Notes: generated by a model not told the origin, from the sequence alone. A stretch of DNA of 64,000 nucleotides from Actinoalloteichus_B caeruleus (GCF_000718005.1 NZ_JODV01000006.1); one strand, 5' to 3'; shown: positions 53,630-62,117, counted from the first letter of the stretch. Translations and numbers: made by a program.

Positions 53630-53993
53630 ACGTCGCGGATCGCGGGAGCGAAGGGCGACTGGAGTGGCGCACCCGACGGTGGGAGGTCATCGGCGGGCTC
53701 CTCCGCATCGGCCAGCCGGACGTGTCGACTCATGGGCACTTTCTCGCGCGAGACGTGCTCGTGGGGGAGGCGAGCTCACCCACCGATCCGCCACGCGATG
53801 TCGCGATCCCGGGCATGACGAACGCGGGGAGCCCCGCCAACTCCGCCGGGTCGGCAGGCGGCAACTTGAAAGGGCCTGACGCCGGCCATAGCCCACTCTC
53901 TTCGTGGTGATGGGCGTACTTCAGGTTGACCTCAGCCACAAGGCATCGAGGGCCAGCCTTGCCAACCTGGGATCTCACAGTAAGGTGCCCTTA
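53630..53993. other. Intergenic region at the left edge of the accessory segment
   Basis: 364 bp. Composition becomes visibly less GC-rich toward the right. It holds the promoter at 53959-53986 and also TTGACC near 53925. Short open frames here are weak and I call none. Confidence 0.45.
53959..53986 (+). promoter_or_regulatory. Promoter giving a probable leaderless transcript of the glycosylase/radical SAM operon
   Basis: TTGCCA (53959-53964), 16-bp spacer, TAAGGT (53981-53986), then 7 nt to a GTG start. The spacing places the transcript start at the initiation codon, and no ribosome site precedes it. Confidence 0.6.
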
Positions 53994-54998
53994 GTGGTGA
54001 CCCCGCTACGTCCAGTCACCGCCCTGGTTCAGGACCCGGACCGGCTGAAGCACCTGGCCGAGCGTCATCCCGTGCTGGTCTCGCTGACGGCCATGCCCGG
54101 CACAGTCCACTTGGAAGTGAAGCGTGATCGGCATGATGAGTGCGCACCCCGCGAGCGGAAGGACGACGCCGGAGTGATCGTTGACTCGGTGATGACCGAC
54201 CACCCGTCCTGGCTCGCTAGCGGTACTGGCGCCTTCCGAGCTGTGCGCTGCGGAAACGCCGTCTGGGCGATGACCGTCGCCTCCGCCGAGGACGGTTGTC
54301 GCCAGCGCACCGCCGTCGATCGCGTGTCCGGTGATGGGGAGGCGCCAGTGGTCGACGTGGTTGATCCCGCGACTCTGACCGGGGCAGGCGACATCGTCGA
54401 CAACCTGCGTGCCGCTGGACAAGTGGCGCGGTGGCGCAACCCGGATCTGTGGGACGCGTTGGCCACCTCGATCGTGCGGCAGGTCATCCGGGCGGGTCAG
54501 GCCCGCAAGCTCTACCGCGCCTTCGGCCAAGCCCACGGCGAGCCGGTAGTCACCTCGCACGGCCAGACGTGGCTGTTCCCTGATCCGGCGACGGTGCTCG
54601 AGCTGTCCGACGCCGAGTTCACGCGGCTGGGCATGGCGTTCAAAGCACGTCCCTTGCGCGCCGCCGCGGAAGCGTACCTGGAGTTCGGCGCCAAGTGGGC
54701 CGAACTCGAGCCGTCCACGCTGGTCGGCGAGGTGCAGAACGTACCGCGAATCGGTCCCTGGACCGCCGGCGCGACCGTAGCCGACCTCACCAACGACTAC
54801 ACCCTGTATCCCTTCGCCGACCTCGCCGTCCGCACCTGGGCGAAACGCCTCGCACCGCAGCGACTTTGGCCGGATACCGAGCCGGAGTTCGCGCGGGTGT
54901 GGGCGGAGGCGGCGGGGGGGCAGCTGTCCGCGCGGACCCTGCTCACTCTCGCCTGGGGAGTACGCCATGCCCGCACAACCGGAGTCGTCGCTCTCTAA
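53994..54998 (+). CDS. AlkA-like HhH-GPD superfamily DNA glycosylase
   Basis: A 334-residue protein. Residues about 1-140 are an N-terminal region I cannot assign. Residues about 145-325 form an HhH-GPD fold: LWDALATSIVRQVIRAGQARKLY near 152, the helix-hairpin-helix LVGEVQNVPRIGPWTAGA near 243-260 and the catalytic Asp candidate Asp276 in YPFADLAVR. There is no C-terminal iron-sulfur cluster motif. Relatives excise alkylated or otherwise damaged bases from DNA. The GTG at 53994 is chosen from the leaderless promoter; an in-frame start 30 codons upstream is less likely. It overlaps the radical SAM gene by 32 bp, so the two are cotranscribed. Confidence 0.8.
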   Translation: MVTPLRPVTALVQDPDRLKHLAERHPVLVSLTAMPGTVHLEVKRDRHDECAPRERKDDAGVIVDSVMTDHPSWLASGTGAFRAVRCGNAVWAMTVASAEDGCRQRTAVDRVSGDGEAPVVDVVDPATLTGAGDIVDNLRAAGQVARWRNPDLWDALATSIVRQVIRAGQARKLYRAFGQAHGEPVVTSHGQTWLFPDPATVLELSDAEFTRLGMAFKARPLRAAAEAYLEFGAKWAELEPSTLVGEVQNVPRIGPWTAGATVADLTNDYTLYPFADLAVRTWAKRLAPQRLWPDTEPEFARVWAEAAGGQLSARTLLTLAWGVRHARTTGVVAL

Positions 54999-56439
54999 CC
55001 TGATCGCCGGTGCCGAGCACACCCGCCCGCTCGATGCCATCTTCGTCAACGCGCCCCTACGCGACTACACCCAACGGCCACGGGTCAACGACTTCACCCT
55101 GCCGGTCCTCGGCATGGGCTACCTCGCGACCTACGCCACGGCCCAGGGGTTCAACGTCGGTGTCCTGGATGCCGAAGCGCACGGCCAAGGCATCGCCGCA
55201 ACCGTCGACCTGATCAACAGGCGGGGGCCTCGGTGGGTCGGGTTCAATCTGCTCGCTCCGACCTATGAGATCAGCGCTCGCATCGCCGCCCAACTCGATC
55301 CCTCGATCAAGGTCATGCTCGGCGGGCACCAAGCCAAGGCGATGCCCACCGAAATCCTGAACGACCCGCGTATGGCTGGGTGCGAAGCTCTGGTGCTGGG
55401 TGAGGGAGAGACCCGCGTGGCGGCCCTGTTGGCTGATCAGGGAGCCCGCGCCGACCTGCCCGGAGTGATGTGGCTGGACCCGATTCTGAAGTCTCCGGTT
55501 ACCGGCGGGAAGCCCGGGACGGCGCACCACCTGGCGCCAGATATCAACGCTCTGCCCTTCATTGACCGCCGTTTCCTGGCCCAGGACCCACACCACGAGA
55601 ACGGGCGGTGGGAAGCCAACATGGTCGGGGCACGAGGTTGCCCCTACGACTGTTCCTTCTGCGGCGCCGCTGTCTCAGCCAACCCGGACATCACCATCCG
55701 CACCCGTGACCCGTACAACATCCTCGCCGAGATGCACCAGCTCCGCGAGCAAGGCGTCACCGCGTTCCGCTTCGTCGACGACCTGTTCCTCGGCGCTCGG
55801 CGGGTCATCGAGCGGACGATGAACGCCTTCGCAGCCGACAGGGTCGGCGACTGGGCGGTGTGGGACGCTACCGGCCGCATCAACGTACTGGACCGCGCCA
55901 GTGACACCACCCTGGACAGGTTGGCACGTAACGGGTTACGCGAAGTCGCACTCGGGATCGAATCCGGAAGTCAACGGATCCTGGAGCTGATCGACAAACG
56001 CATCGATCCCGGTATGACCCAGCGTGTCGTGCGGAGGCTGACCGAACGCGGGATCAGTGTCAAGGGCTACTTCATCCTCGGATTCCCCACTGAGACGGTG
56101 GCCGAGATCGACTCCACCGTACGTCTGGTCCACGAACTCTGGAACCTCACCGAAGCGCTACCCGGACGATTCCGGGCCTCAGCTTTCGAGTATCGGCCCT
56201 ATCCGGGGACCCCGGATTGGCACCGGCTCCTCGCGACCGGTCGCTACAGCACGGCCCAACTGCTCGATTACAGCGCCGTCGACCTCACCGGTGCCGGCCT
56301 GGACGAATCCATGCGAGAGCGCGACGAATTCAACTTCTCCGTCAACCTGCCCTTGGCCGAGGCACCGATCGACTACGTCCGCACGCGACTGGTCGCGCTC
56401 TCCCGCGAGCAGTACACCCGCAAGGCCACCGCCGCATGA
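54967..56439 (+). CDS. Cobalamin-binding-type radical SAM enzyme
   Basis: A 490-residue protein of the class that pairs an N-terminal B12-binding-like domain with a radical SAM barrel. Residues about 22-165 show the Rossmann-like fold (PVLGMGYLATYATAQGFNVGVLDAE, VMLGGHQAKAMPTEIL, ALVLGEGE). The 4Fe-4S motif CxxxCxxC is Cys225, Cys229 and Cys232 in GARGCPYDCSFCG. Barrel motifs follow (RFVDDLF, ALGIESGS, GYFILGFPTET). Related enzymes methylate unactivated carbons or, as in oxetanocin synthesis, rearrange deoxynucleotides. The substrate is unknown; the kinase and Nudix neighbours point to a nucleotide. Confidence 0.88.
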   Translation: MPAQPESSLSNLIAGAEHTRPLDAIFVNAPLRDYTQRPRVNDFTLPVLGMGYLATYATAQGFNVGVLDAEAHGQGIAATVDLINRRGPRWVGFNLLAPTYEISARIAAQLDPSIKVMLGGHQAKAMPTEILNDPRMAGCEALVLGEGETRVAALLADQGARADLPGVMWLDPILKSPVTGGKPGTAHHLAPDINALPFIDRRFLAQDPHHENGRWEANMVGARGCPYDCSFCGAAVSANPDITIRTRDPYNILAEMHQLREQGVTAFRFVDDLFLGARRVIERTMNAFAADRVGDWAVWDATGRINVLDRASDTTLDRLARNGLREVALGIESGSQRILELIDKRIDPGMTQRVVRRLTERGISVKGYFILGFPTETVAEIDSTVRLVHELWNLTEALPGRFRASAFEYRPYPGTPDWHRLLATGRYSTAQLLDYSAVDLTGAGLDESMRERDEFNFSVNLPLAEAPIDYVRTRLVALSREQYTRKATAA

Positions 56440-57092
56440 CCGCCACCGACTCGGTAACCGGGCATCGCGGGGTGTTCGTCACCCTCGACGGGATGGGTGG
56501 CGCTGGCAAGTCCACCACCACCCGGCATCTGAATGAGCACCTCGCCGCACAGGGGTACACGGTGCATGTCACCACCGAGCCCTCTCATGCCGAGTTGGGC
56601 GCAATCGCTCGTCACGGCACCGACACCTACAGCCGGCACGCCCTGGCCTGTCTGGTGGCCGCCGACCGCTACCACCACCTGGCCACCGAGATCCGCCCCA
56701 ATCTGGCGGCTGGACGCATCGTCCTCTGCGACCGCTACGTCGCCTCCTCCTTCGTGTTGCAACGCATGGACCGTGTGCCCATCGAGTTCGTCGAAGCGCT
56801 CAATGCCGCCGCCGACATCCCGGACCTAGCGGTCATCCTGATTGCCGACGCGACCGTCACCGCTGGCCGGATCGAGAGGCGAGGCTCGCACAGCCGCTTC
56901 GAGAGCGGCCTGGCCACCAGCCGCGCCGAAGCCGAGCTCTACCAGGACACGAGCCGGCGCCTGGGTGCAGGCCGCTGGCCGCTGCTGACGGTGGACACCA
57001 CCCGCACCCCCATCGCTCACGTCACAAGCTTGATCGCCAAGCGAATCGCCCACCTGGCGGGCCTCCCGCACGCCGATCCGGCCACCCCCTAA
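56436..57092 (+). CDS. Thymidylate kinase-like P-loop kinase
   Basis: A 218-residue nucleoside monophosphate kinase of the dTMP kinase family. The P-loop GMGGAGKS (residues 19-26) and the DR motif in CDRYVASSFVLQ (99-110) are intact, and ADATVTAGRIERRG matches the lid region. It starts at an ATG overlapping the radical SAM stop by 4 nt, so it is coupled to that enzyme. A housekeeping tmk is expected elsewhere in the genome, so this copy may act on a modified nucleotide. Sequence details around the base-binding site cannot settle specificity by eye. Confidence 0.85.
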   Translation: MTATDSVTGHRGVFVTLDGMGGAGKSTTTRHLNEHLAAQGYTVHVTTEPSHAELGAIARHGTDTYSRHALACLVAADRYHHLATEIRPNLAAGRIVLCDRYVASSFVLQRMDRVPIEFVEALNAAADIPDLAVILIADATVTAGRIERRGSHSRFESGLATSRAEAELYQDTSRRLGAGRWPLLTVDTTRTPIAHVTSLIAKRIAHLAGLPHADPATP

Positions 57093-57168
57093 GCTCCGTT
57101 TGGTCCAGACCACGGGGGAGCCCTGCACTTGAGCGCTGCCCCCTACTGACCGCGCCGCAAGGGACTTG

Positions 57169-57639
57169 ATGATGGCCGACCGTCACCTGATCGACGTCCA
57201 CCTGCTCCTCGTGCGCGACGACCAGCTCCTGCTCAGTCGGCGGCGCGACACCAACCCGAGCTTCGACGGGCTGTGGCACCTGCCCTCAGGGAAACTCGAC
57301 GCGCGTGAGTCCGTCCTGGACGCCGCAGCCCGGGAAGCCCACGAGGAGGTGGGGGTCCTCATCGATCCGAGCGATCTGTGGCACGTGCACACCCTGCACG
57401 TCAACGGCTCCGGCCCCGACTCCCGCCTCGGGCTGTTCTTCGAGACCCGCCGGTGGGTTGGTGAACCCACCAACCGCGAACCCGACAAGTGCTCCGCGGT
57501 GTCCTGGTTCCCGCTCGACGCGCTTCCCGAGAAGATCATCGCCTACCCGGCGGCGGGTATCCACGCCTACCGCGCCGGCACCTCGTTCAGTGTCCACGGC
57601 TGGGCTGCGCGGCCCGTCCCCGCCAGTACGGCCGGCTGA
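57169..57639 (+). CDS. Nudix hydrolase
   Basis: A 156-residue pyrophosphohydrolase with a complete Nudix box: G41, E47, then REAHEEVGV at 55-63, fitting GX5EX7REUXEEXGU. Substrates of the family are nucleoside diphosphates linked to another moiety, including modified NTPs. AAGGG lies 5 nt before the chosen ATG; the next ATG, one codon later, is equally plausible. It is 76 bp after the kinase gene and probably belongs to the same operon. Confidence 0.88.
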   Translation: MMADRHLIDVHLLLVRDDQLLLSRRRDTNPSFDGLWHLPSGKLDARESVLDAAAREAHEEVGVLIDPSDLWHVHTLHVNGSGPDSRLGLFFETRRWVGEPTNREPDKCSAVSWFPLDALPEKIIAYPAAGIHAYRAGTSFSVHGWAARPVPASTAG

Positions 57640-57860
57640 GACAGCGTCCGCGACGCCCAGCTCGTCCCTCGCGCGCTCGGGGGTGGACGTCCCCGGTGCC
57701 GGCACGTCCACCGGGCCAACGTGCGCCGGCATGGACCGGGCGGGCCAGCCCAGGCTTCGCGCTGATCACGCAATGCGACCAAACGGCTCCAGGGACAATG
57801 CCACACTGCTAGTTTGATCTTTCATTGAGGGGACGCGAGCCGCAGTGGTGGGAGGCCCAC

Positions 57861-58283
57861 GTGCACGTTGAGTCAAGCGGTGAGGATCAGGCGGGGTACG
57901 CCGCCGCGACGGCGAAGATGACGGGAAGCATCCACCGATTTCGGGCGGCGGCCGCTGCTGGCACAGTGACGGTGGACGCCGACAGCGCGGAACGCATGGC
58001 CTCGAAGCTGGAAGCCATGGCCGAACGCGCGACTGATCGTCTGAACCGCGTCGCGTTCCTTGAGCAGGATGTTCGGCTGGGGTCGAGCCCGGTGGCCCTG
58101 AAGATGTCGGAGCAGACCAGGTTGTCGGCCTCGGGCACACCGTACTCGGCCAAGGAGAACCTCCTCCTCTACATCGACGCCCTACGAGAGCTCGCGGCGG
58201 CCATCCGGGCGAGCGCCAGAACCACGGCCGGGATCGACTCCGCCACTGCGGCCCAGCTCGAACAGGCAGGAGAGCAGTTGTGA
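57861..58283 (+). CDS. Small helical protein (ESX/WXG-like size class), function unknown
   Basis: A 140-residue protein predicted to be almost all helical (MTGSIHRFRAAAAAGTVTVD, MASKLEAMAERATDRLN, LYIDALRELAAAIRASAR). The GTG start has GGGAGG upstream. Its stop overlaps the next start (GTGA). In Pseudonocardiales small helical proteins of this sort are often encoded directly before DUF3558 lipoproteins. The WXG motif itself is absent, so the link to type VII secretion is only a suggestion. Confidence 0.7.
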   Translation: MHVESSGEDQAGYAAATAKMTGSIHRFRAAAAAGTVTVDADSAERMASKLEAMAERATDRLNRVAFLEQDVRLGSSPVALKMSEQTRLSASGTPYSAKENLLLYIDALRELAAAIRASARTTAGIDSATAAQLEQAGEQL

Positions 58284-58879
58284 TGACGTCCGTGTCCGGC
58301 CGGCGGTGGGCGGCGGCGCCGACTGCGTTCGTCCTCGCTGGAGCGATCGCCGGGTGCACGACCGCGGAAGCCGGACGGTCCCTTCCGGTGGAGGAGGGTC
58401 CGACAGCTGTCGACACGTCCTCAGCACACCCAGACGCCAGTGATACCCCTGAGGACACGGTCGGTGAGTGGTTGGCGGCGATGCACCCCTGCGAAGTGCT
58501 GTCCGATGAGCAGTTGGACGGGATCGGGCTCGATCCCGCGACCGCCACGCTGGACGACGTTGGGGTGATCTACGCCTGCAACTACCGTCCTGGGCCGGGT
58601 ATCAGGCCTTCGGTAGCTCTCAACCTGAACGCGCATAGCGGACTTGACGAGTTGAACCTGACCAACTACGAACCGGAGGAGACGCAGGTCGGGTCGCTGC
58701 GCGCCCTTCGTATCACGGATTCCCTCGACATCGAGTTCTGCCAGTTCGCTCTGGACCTGAACGGGGAAGCGAACGTCTCGGTCATGGTCCGTGGAATTCG
58801 TGACGGTGGGTCGACGGATGAGCCGTGTGAGATGGCCGAGCGGGTGGCGACGGCGGTGGAACCCTTGCTGCCCAGGTAG
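58280..58879 (+). CDS. DUF3558 family lipoprotein
   Basis: A 199-residue exported lipoprotein. The signal peptide ends in a lipobox (AGAIAGC, Cys near residue 26), followed by an acidic low-complexity linker and the DUF3558 domain with its hallmark MHPCEVLSDEQLDGIGLDP near residue 68 and conserved cysteines (VIYACNY, EFCQFAL, DEPCEMA). The function of the family is unknown. It is translationally coupled to the preceding helical protein. Confidence 0.88.
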   Translation: MMTSVSGRRWAAAPTAFVLAGAIAGCTTAEAGRSLPVEEGPTAVDTSSAHPDASDTPEDTVGEWLAAMHPCEVLSDEQLDGIGLDPATATLDDVGVIYACNYRPGPGIRPSVALNLNAHSGLDELNLTNYEPEETQVGSLRALRITDSLDIEFCQFALDLNGEANVSVMVRGIRDGGSTDEPCEMAERVATAVEPLLPR

Positions 58880-59060
58880 TGCTGCGGTGGCCTGTGACTT
58901 CGTCTCCTCGATGCGGCGACGGCTGGTTCACCACCGTGAACAGTTGGCCTCCATTGTGCTCCCGATGGCCCGGGCGCTCAGCAGTCGTGCTTCACGGCCG
59001 TGCCGAAGGCGGCCGACAACCTACACCCGGCCCCGACGGCCGCCGCCGACTGAGGAGAAC

Positions 59061-59912
59061 TCACGCGGCGAACGCGAGGTAGGTGCCGAGTGTCAGGCCG
59101 GAGAAGGTGATGAGCTGGCGGGGCTTGAGGGCGCTGAACGCGGCGTGCATCACGATGCCGACGACAACCGCGTAAGGCATCGTCTCCGGGATGAGCAGGG
59201 CGGGGGGCAACACGATCTCCACCACGATGACAGTGATTGCGACCAAACGCCAGAGGCGGATGTCGCGGGAGGTCAGGTTACCCGCGTGGCGGCGGACGAG
59301 GCCGGGAACGGCGTGCTGGCTGTGGGGCAGCCGGTCCCTCACCTGGGTGTAGGTGTGGATCCACTGGGCGAGGTAGAGCCCGCTGCGAAACTGGCTGGAG
59401 CGGAGCTTCTGCCAGGCGCTGTTCCAGTAGATGTCGGTGGTGACAAGGACCAGGAGGCATTGCGACCAGGTGTTCTCCATGCTCAGGCCGTAGTCGACGT
59501 GCGGACCGTGACCCAGGTTTCCGGCGAGCAGGAGGCAAGCGCCGGTCAGCAGGGTGTAGCGGACAGCGTTGGGGCTACGGAGGTACAGCAACTCCATCGC
59601 GATACCCGCCAGGACTAGTAGTAGCGCGATCCGGGGTACGAAGCCGAGCGCCAGGGCGAGGGCGGCGGCCGTGCGAACCAGCAGCCCGGGTCGATAAAGG
59701 ATGATCAGAGCCCGGGCACGGGCCTGACCGAAACGCTGCTTGGCAAGGTGGACACTCATCGACCCGGGAACGAATCGGTCCCAACCGCCCTGCCCGAACG
59801 CGAGAACGAAACGGGTGGTCAGCACGGCGCCGAAGATGATTCGAAACCACTGGAGCCGACCGGTGTCGGTGGGGTACTGGAAGCCGGAGGCAAGGGCGTC
59901 AAAGAACCACAC
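59061..59912 (-). CDS. HTTM-domain (gamma-carboxylase-like) membrane protein
   Basis: A 283-residue polytopic membrane protein of the HTTM group, the membrane domain shared with vitamin K-dependent gamma-glutamyl carboxylase. Features include the N-terminal DTGRLQWFRIIFGAVLTTRF, several hydrophobic helices and SMENTWSQCLLVLVTTDIYWNSAWQKLRSS-type segments near residues 145-175. The activity of bacterial HTTM proteins is unknown. It overlaps the small upstream gene by 14 bp and lies in a minus-strand group with the gpsA paralogue. Confidence 0.75.
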   Translation of the reverse strand: MWFFDALASGFQYPTDTGRLQWFRIIFGAVLTTRFVLAFGQGGWDRFVPGSMSVHLAKQRFGQARARALIILYRPGLLVRTAAALALALGFVPRIALLLVLAGIAMELLYLRSPNAVRYTLLTGACLLLAGNLGHGPHVDYGLSMENTWSQCLLVLVTTDIYWNSAWQKLRSSQFRSGLYLAQWIHTYTQVRDRLPHSQHAVPGLVRRHAGNLTSRDIRLWRLVAITVIVVEIVLPPALLIPETMPYAVVVGIVMHAAFSALKPRQLITFSGLTLGTYLAFAA

Positions 59913-60252
59913 GACTCTCCCTCACCTCGACGGGCTTTTCACCGTCAGCGGACAGCATGCGGCCGTGTCCGTCGATCCGGTCGTACCGGCCGCTCTCGAT
60001 GAGGTGATCAAGAATCGTCTGAAGGGCAGAAGGGTTGAGGATGAAGGAACCCGGGGACAGGTGGTCGTAGACGTTCACGGGCTCGGCGCGTCCGTCCTTC
60101 GTGCCGATGAGGGTGACGATCGTGAAGGTGGCCCGGCAGAATATCCTCCATCGCAGCCAGTGGCCGGGTAGGGGCGTGAAACCGGTGATCATCCAGACCA
60201 CCAAGCCGAGGGTGACGGTCATCTGGACAGCGGACAGCACAGACACATGCAT
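59899..60252 (-). CDS. Small protein with one membrane helix, partner of the HTTM gene
   Basis: A 117-residue product with one N-terminal hydrophobic segment (about residues 9-30, MTVTLGLVVWMITGFTPLPG) and a soluble remainder (VNVYDHLSPGSFILNPSALQTILDHLIESGRYDRIDGHGRML). The ATG has GGAGG upstream. It overlaps the HTTM start, so the two are coupled. I recognise no family. Confidence 0.65.
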   Translation of the reverse strand: MHVSVLSAVQMTVTLGLVVWMITGFTPLPGHWLRWRIFCRATFTIVTLIGTKDGRAEPVNVYDHLSPGSFILNPSALQTILDHLIESGRYDRIDGHGRMLSADGEKPVEVRESRVVL

Positions 60253-60308
60253 GAAACCTCCGGTGGGGAGGGTGAAAGGAAGTGCGGCTGCGCAGCCGGA
60301 CGCTGTGA

Positions 60309-61304
60309 TCAGCGCCGCTGCGTCAGCGTGGCCACCGCCTCTTCGAGGGTGATCTTCTCGTTCAGCAGGTTGGAGACCGTTTTCGTGATCGGCATCTCGA
60401 TCTCATGGGCGCGAGCCAGGGCAAGGATCGCCTGGGCGGACTTGACGCCTTCGGTGGTCTGACGCGTGACGGCCGTTGCCTCTTGAACGCTAAGCCCCTG
60501 GCCGAGGTGGATGCCGAAGGTGCGGTTGCGGGACAACGAGGAGGAGCAGGTGGCTACCAGGTCACCCAGGCCGGACAGGCCGGACAGGGTGGTTCGGGTG
60601 GCACCCATGGCGACAGCCAGTCGAGTGGTCTCCGCGAGGCCACGAGTGATGAGCATGGCCTGTGCGTTGTGGCCAAATCCCATACCGGAAGCGATGCCCA
60701 CGGCGAGGGCGATGACGTTCTTGACCGCGCCGCCCAGCTCACACCCGGTTACGTCGGTGCTGGTGTAGGGGCGGAAGTAGGTGGTGTGACAGGTCTGTTG
60801 GAACCGACGGGCAGCACTTTCGTCAAGGCACGCGATGGTGGCTGCGGCGGGCTGGCCGTCCATGATCTCGCGCGCCAGGTTCGGGCCGGACAGCACCGCG
60901 ACCCGATCGGCGCTGACGCCGGTCACCTCGGTGATGATCTGGCTTGCACGCAGATGGCTCCCCTGCTCGATCCCCTTCATCAGAGAAACGATCACGGTGT
61001 GTTCCTCGATGTGCGGCGCCCAGGCGGCAAGATTGGGCCTGAGGGTCTGCGCGGGAATGGACAGCACCAGGAAGTCAGCGCCGTCCAGCGCGGCTGCGGC
61101 GTTGGTCGTCGCGTTCAGGGAAGCCGGCAGCTCGATGTCCGGGAAATAGTCCCGGTTGCGGCGCCCAGTGTTGATCCCGTCGGCGATCTCGCCACGGCGG
61201 GCGTGCATCGTGACACTGGTGCCGGCGTCAGCCAGGATCTTGGCCATGGTGGTGCCCCAGGCCCCGGCGGAGAATACCGCGGCACGAGCCGAAGGGTGGG
61301 TCAC
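60309..61304 (-). CDS. gpsA: NAD(P)-dependent glycerol-3-phosphate dehydrogenase paralogue
   Basis: A 331-residue member of the GpsA family, which reduces dihydroxyacetone phosphate to sn-glycerol-3-phosphate. Family motifs are present: VSLMKGIEQGS near residue 107, SGPNLAREI near 140, the catalytic Lys in GGAVKNVIALAVGIASGMGFGHN near 192, and LSGLSGLGDLVATC near 243. The dinucleotide loop reads SAGAWG where GxGxxG is usual, so the first glycine is Ser12. Lack of housekeeping neighbours suggests a second, specialised copy. It starts at a GTG that overlaps the stop of an upstream truncated frame. Confidence 0.85.
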   Translation of the reverse strand: MTHPSARAAVFSAGAWGTTMAKILADAGTSVTMHARRGEIADGINTGRRNRDYFPDIELPASLNATTNAAAALDGADFLVLSIPAQTLRPNLAAWAPHIEEHTVIVSLMKGIEQGSHLRASQIITEVTGVSADRVAVLSGPNLAREIMDGQPAAATIACLDESAARRFQQTCHTTYFRPYTSTDVTGCELGGAVKNVIALAVGIASGMGFGHNAQAMLITRGLAETTRLAVAMGATRTTLSGLSGLGDLVATCSSSLSRNRTFGIHLGQGLSVQEATAVTRQTTEGVKSAQAILALARAHEIEMPITKTVSNLLNEKITLEEAVATLTQRR

Positions 61305-61570
61305 TGGTTGGTCCTCTCATCGAGGCTGTCGCCGGGCCCGCTGATCGTATCGGCCGTGCTGGGTGGCATCGGGAGAGTTGTGGGGCGGCGCAGGGTCAAC
61401 AGGACCGCGCGTCGGTCCGGCAGGATGGGTAGCATCTGGCACGCCTCGCGCAGCATGCGCGAGGCCTGGATCTCGCCCAGCTCACGTCGGAGATCGTCGG
61501 CGTGGTCGATCCATAGCCGGTAGAGCCGGTTCCACAGGGCGGGCTCGGTTAGCTCGTACTGGGGCGGGAA
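61301..61570 (-). pseudogene. 5'-truncated gene remnant upstream of the gpsA paralogue
   Basis: An open frame of 89 codons without any usable start at its 5' end, yet with strong coding character: FPPQYELTEPALWNRLYRLW, then HADDLRRELGEIQASRML and LREACQMLPILPDRRAVLLT. It ends with a stop overlapping the gpsA start (GTGA), the arrangement of an intact coupled operon. A stop codon precedes the first residue, so the upstream part has been lost or shifted out of frame. I recognise no family. Confidence 0.6.
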
Positions 61571-62090
61571 TCACTTGTCGACTGGAACTGTCCCGTGCGG
61601 ACCTCGTTGTCCGTGTGGTGTGGCCAACACCAGGAGATGTGAACAGCCCGGTGGGTCGGAGGACCGTCGGACGCGACTTCGTCCAGGTGCTCGAGGTCAA
61701 GGAGCGTCCCGCTCGGTAGTTCAATGGGCCTCGTTGACGTCGGGCAGCTCCGTATCCGAGTGGAGGGCGCCGCCGTCGCGTTCGGTGCGGGCGGCTCACC
61801 AGCCGGGTCGTCCGGGTGGCTCACTGGGGTCGCGAAGTCCAGGCACTGGCATGGGCTCCCGTTGATGTCCCACCGTGCGGTGGGACCGTCCCGCCCCACG
61901 CGGCGGCTGCGCAACCAGCGTGGCAGCAGAAGGTTAGGCACCACTACGGAGTAGCCACCACGCCATTCGGACGAGCATTGCCCCGTGCCAGCGCACACAA
62001 ACCTCGTCCTGCGGTGTCGACTGGGCAACAGGCAACGGGCAGCGACACCCCGGGAACACGGCGATTGAGGTGAACCGACCCCCGAACGCC
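61571..62090. other. Decayed region with minus-strand coding fragments
   Basis: No intact gene. On the minus strand, separate frames hold short stretches with protein-like composition, such as RWDINGSPCQCLDFATPV near 61850, GALHSDTELPDVNEAH ending near 61729 and LLDLEHLDEVASDG near 61690. They change frame within a few dozen bases. This fits a degraded gene or genes that once preceded the remnant at 61301-61570. Confidence 0.35.
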
Positions 62091-62117
62091 TGGAGCCCCC
62101 GCGTCGCGGGGGCTCCA
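62091..62117 (-). terminator. Terminator of the XRE/DUF397 unit
   Basis: A perfect 12-bp stem (TGGAGCCCCCGC and its complement) with a 3-nt loop, 17 bp after the DUF397 stop. Confidence 0.85.

Noticed and set aside
54967..56439. Prokaryotic viperin (ddhNTP synthase) because of the adjacent nucleotide kinase
   Set aside because: The protein is about 490 residues with an N-terminal B12-binding-like domain and its motif is GCPYDCSFC. Viperins are shorter and lack that domain. The nucleotide connection remains possible by another chemistry.
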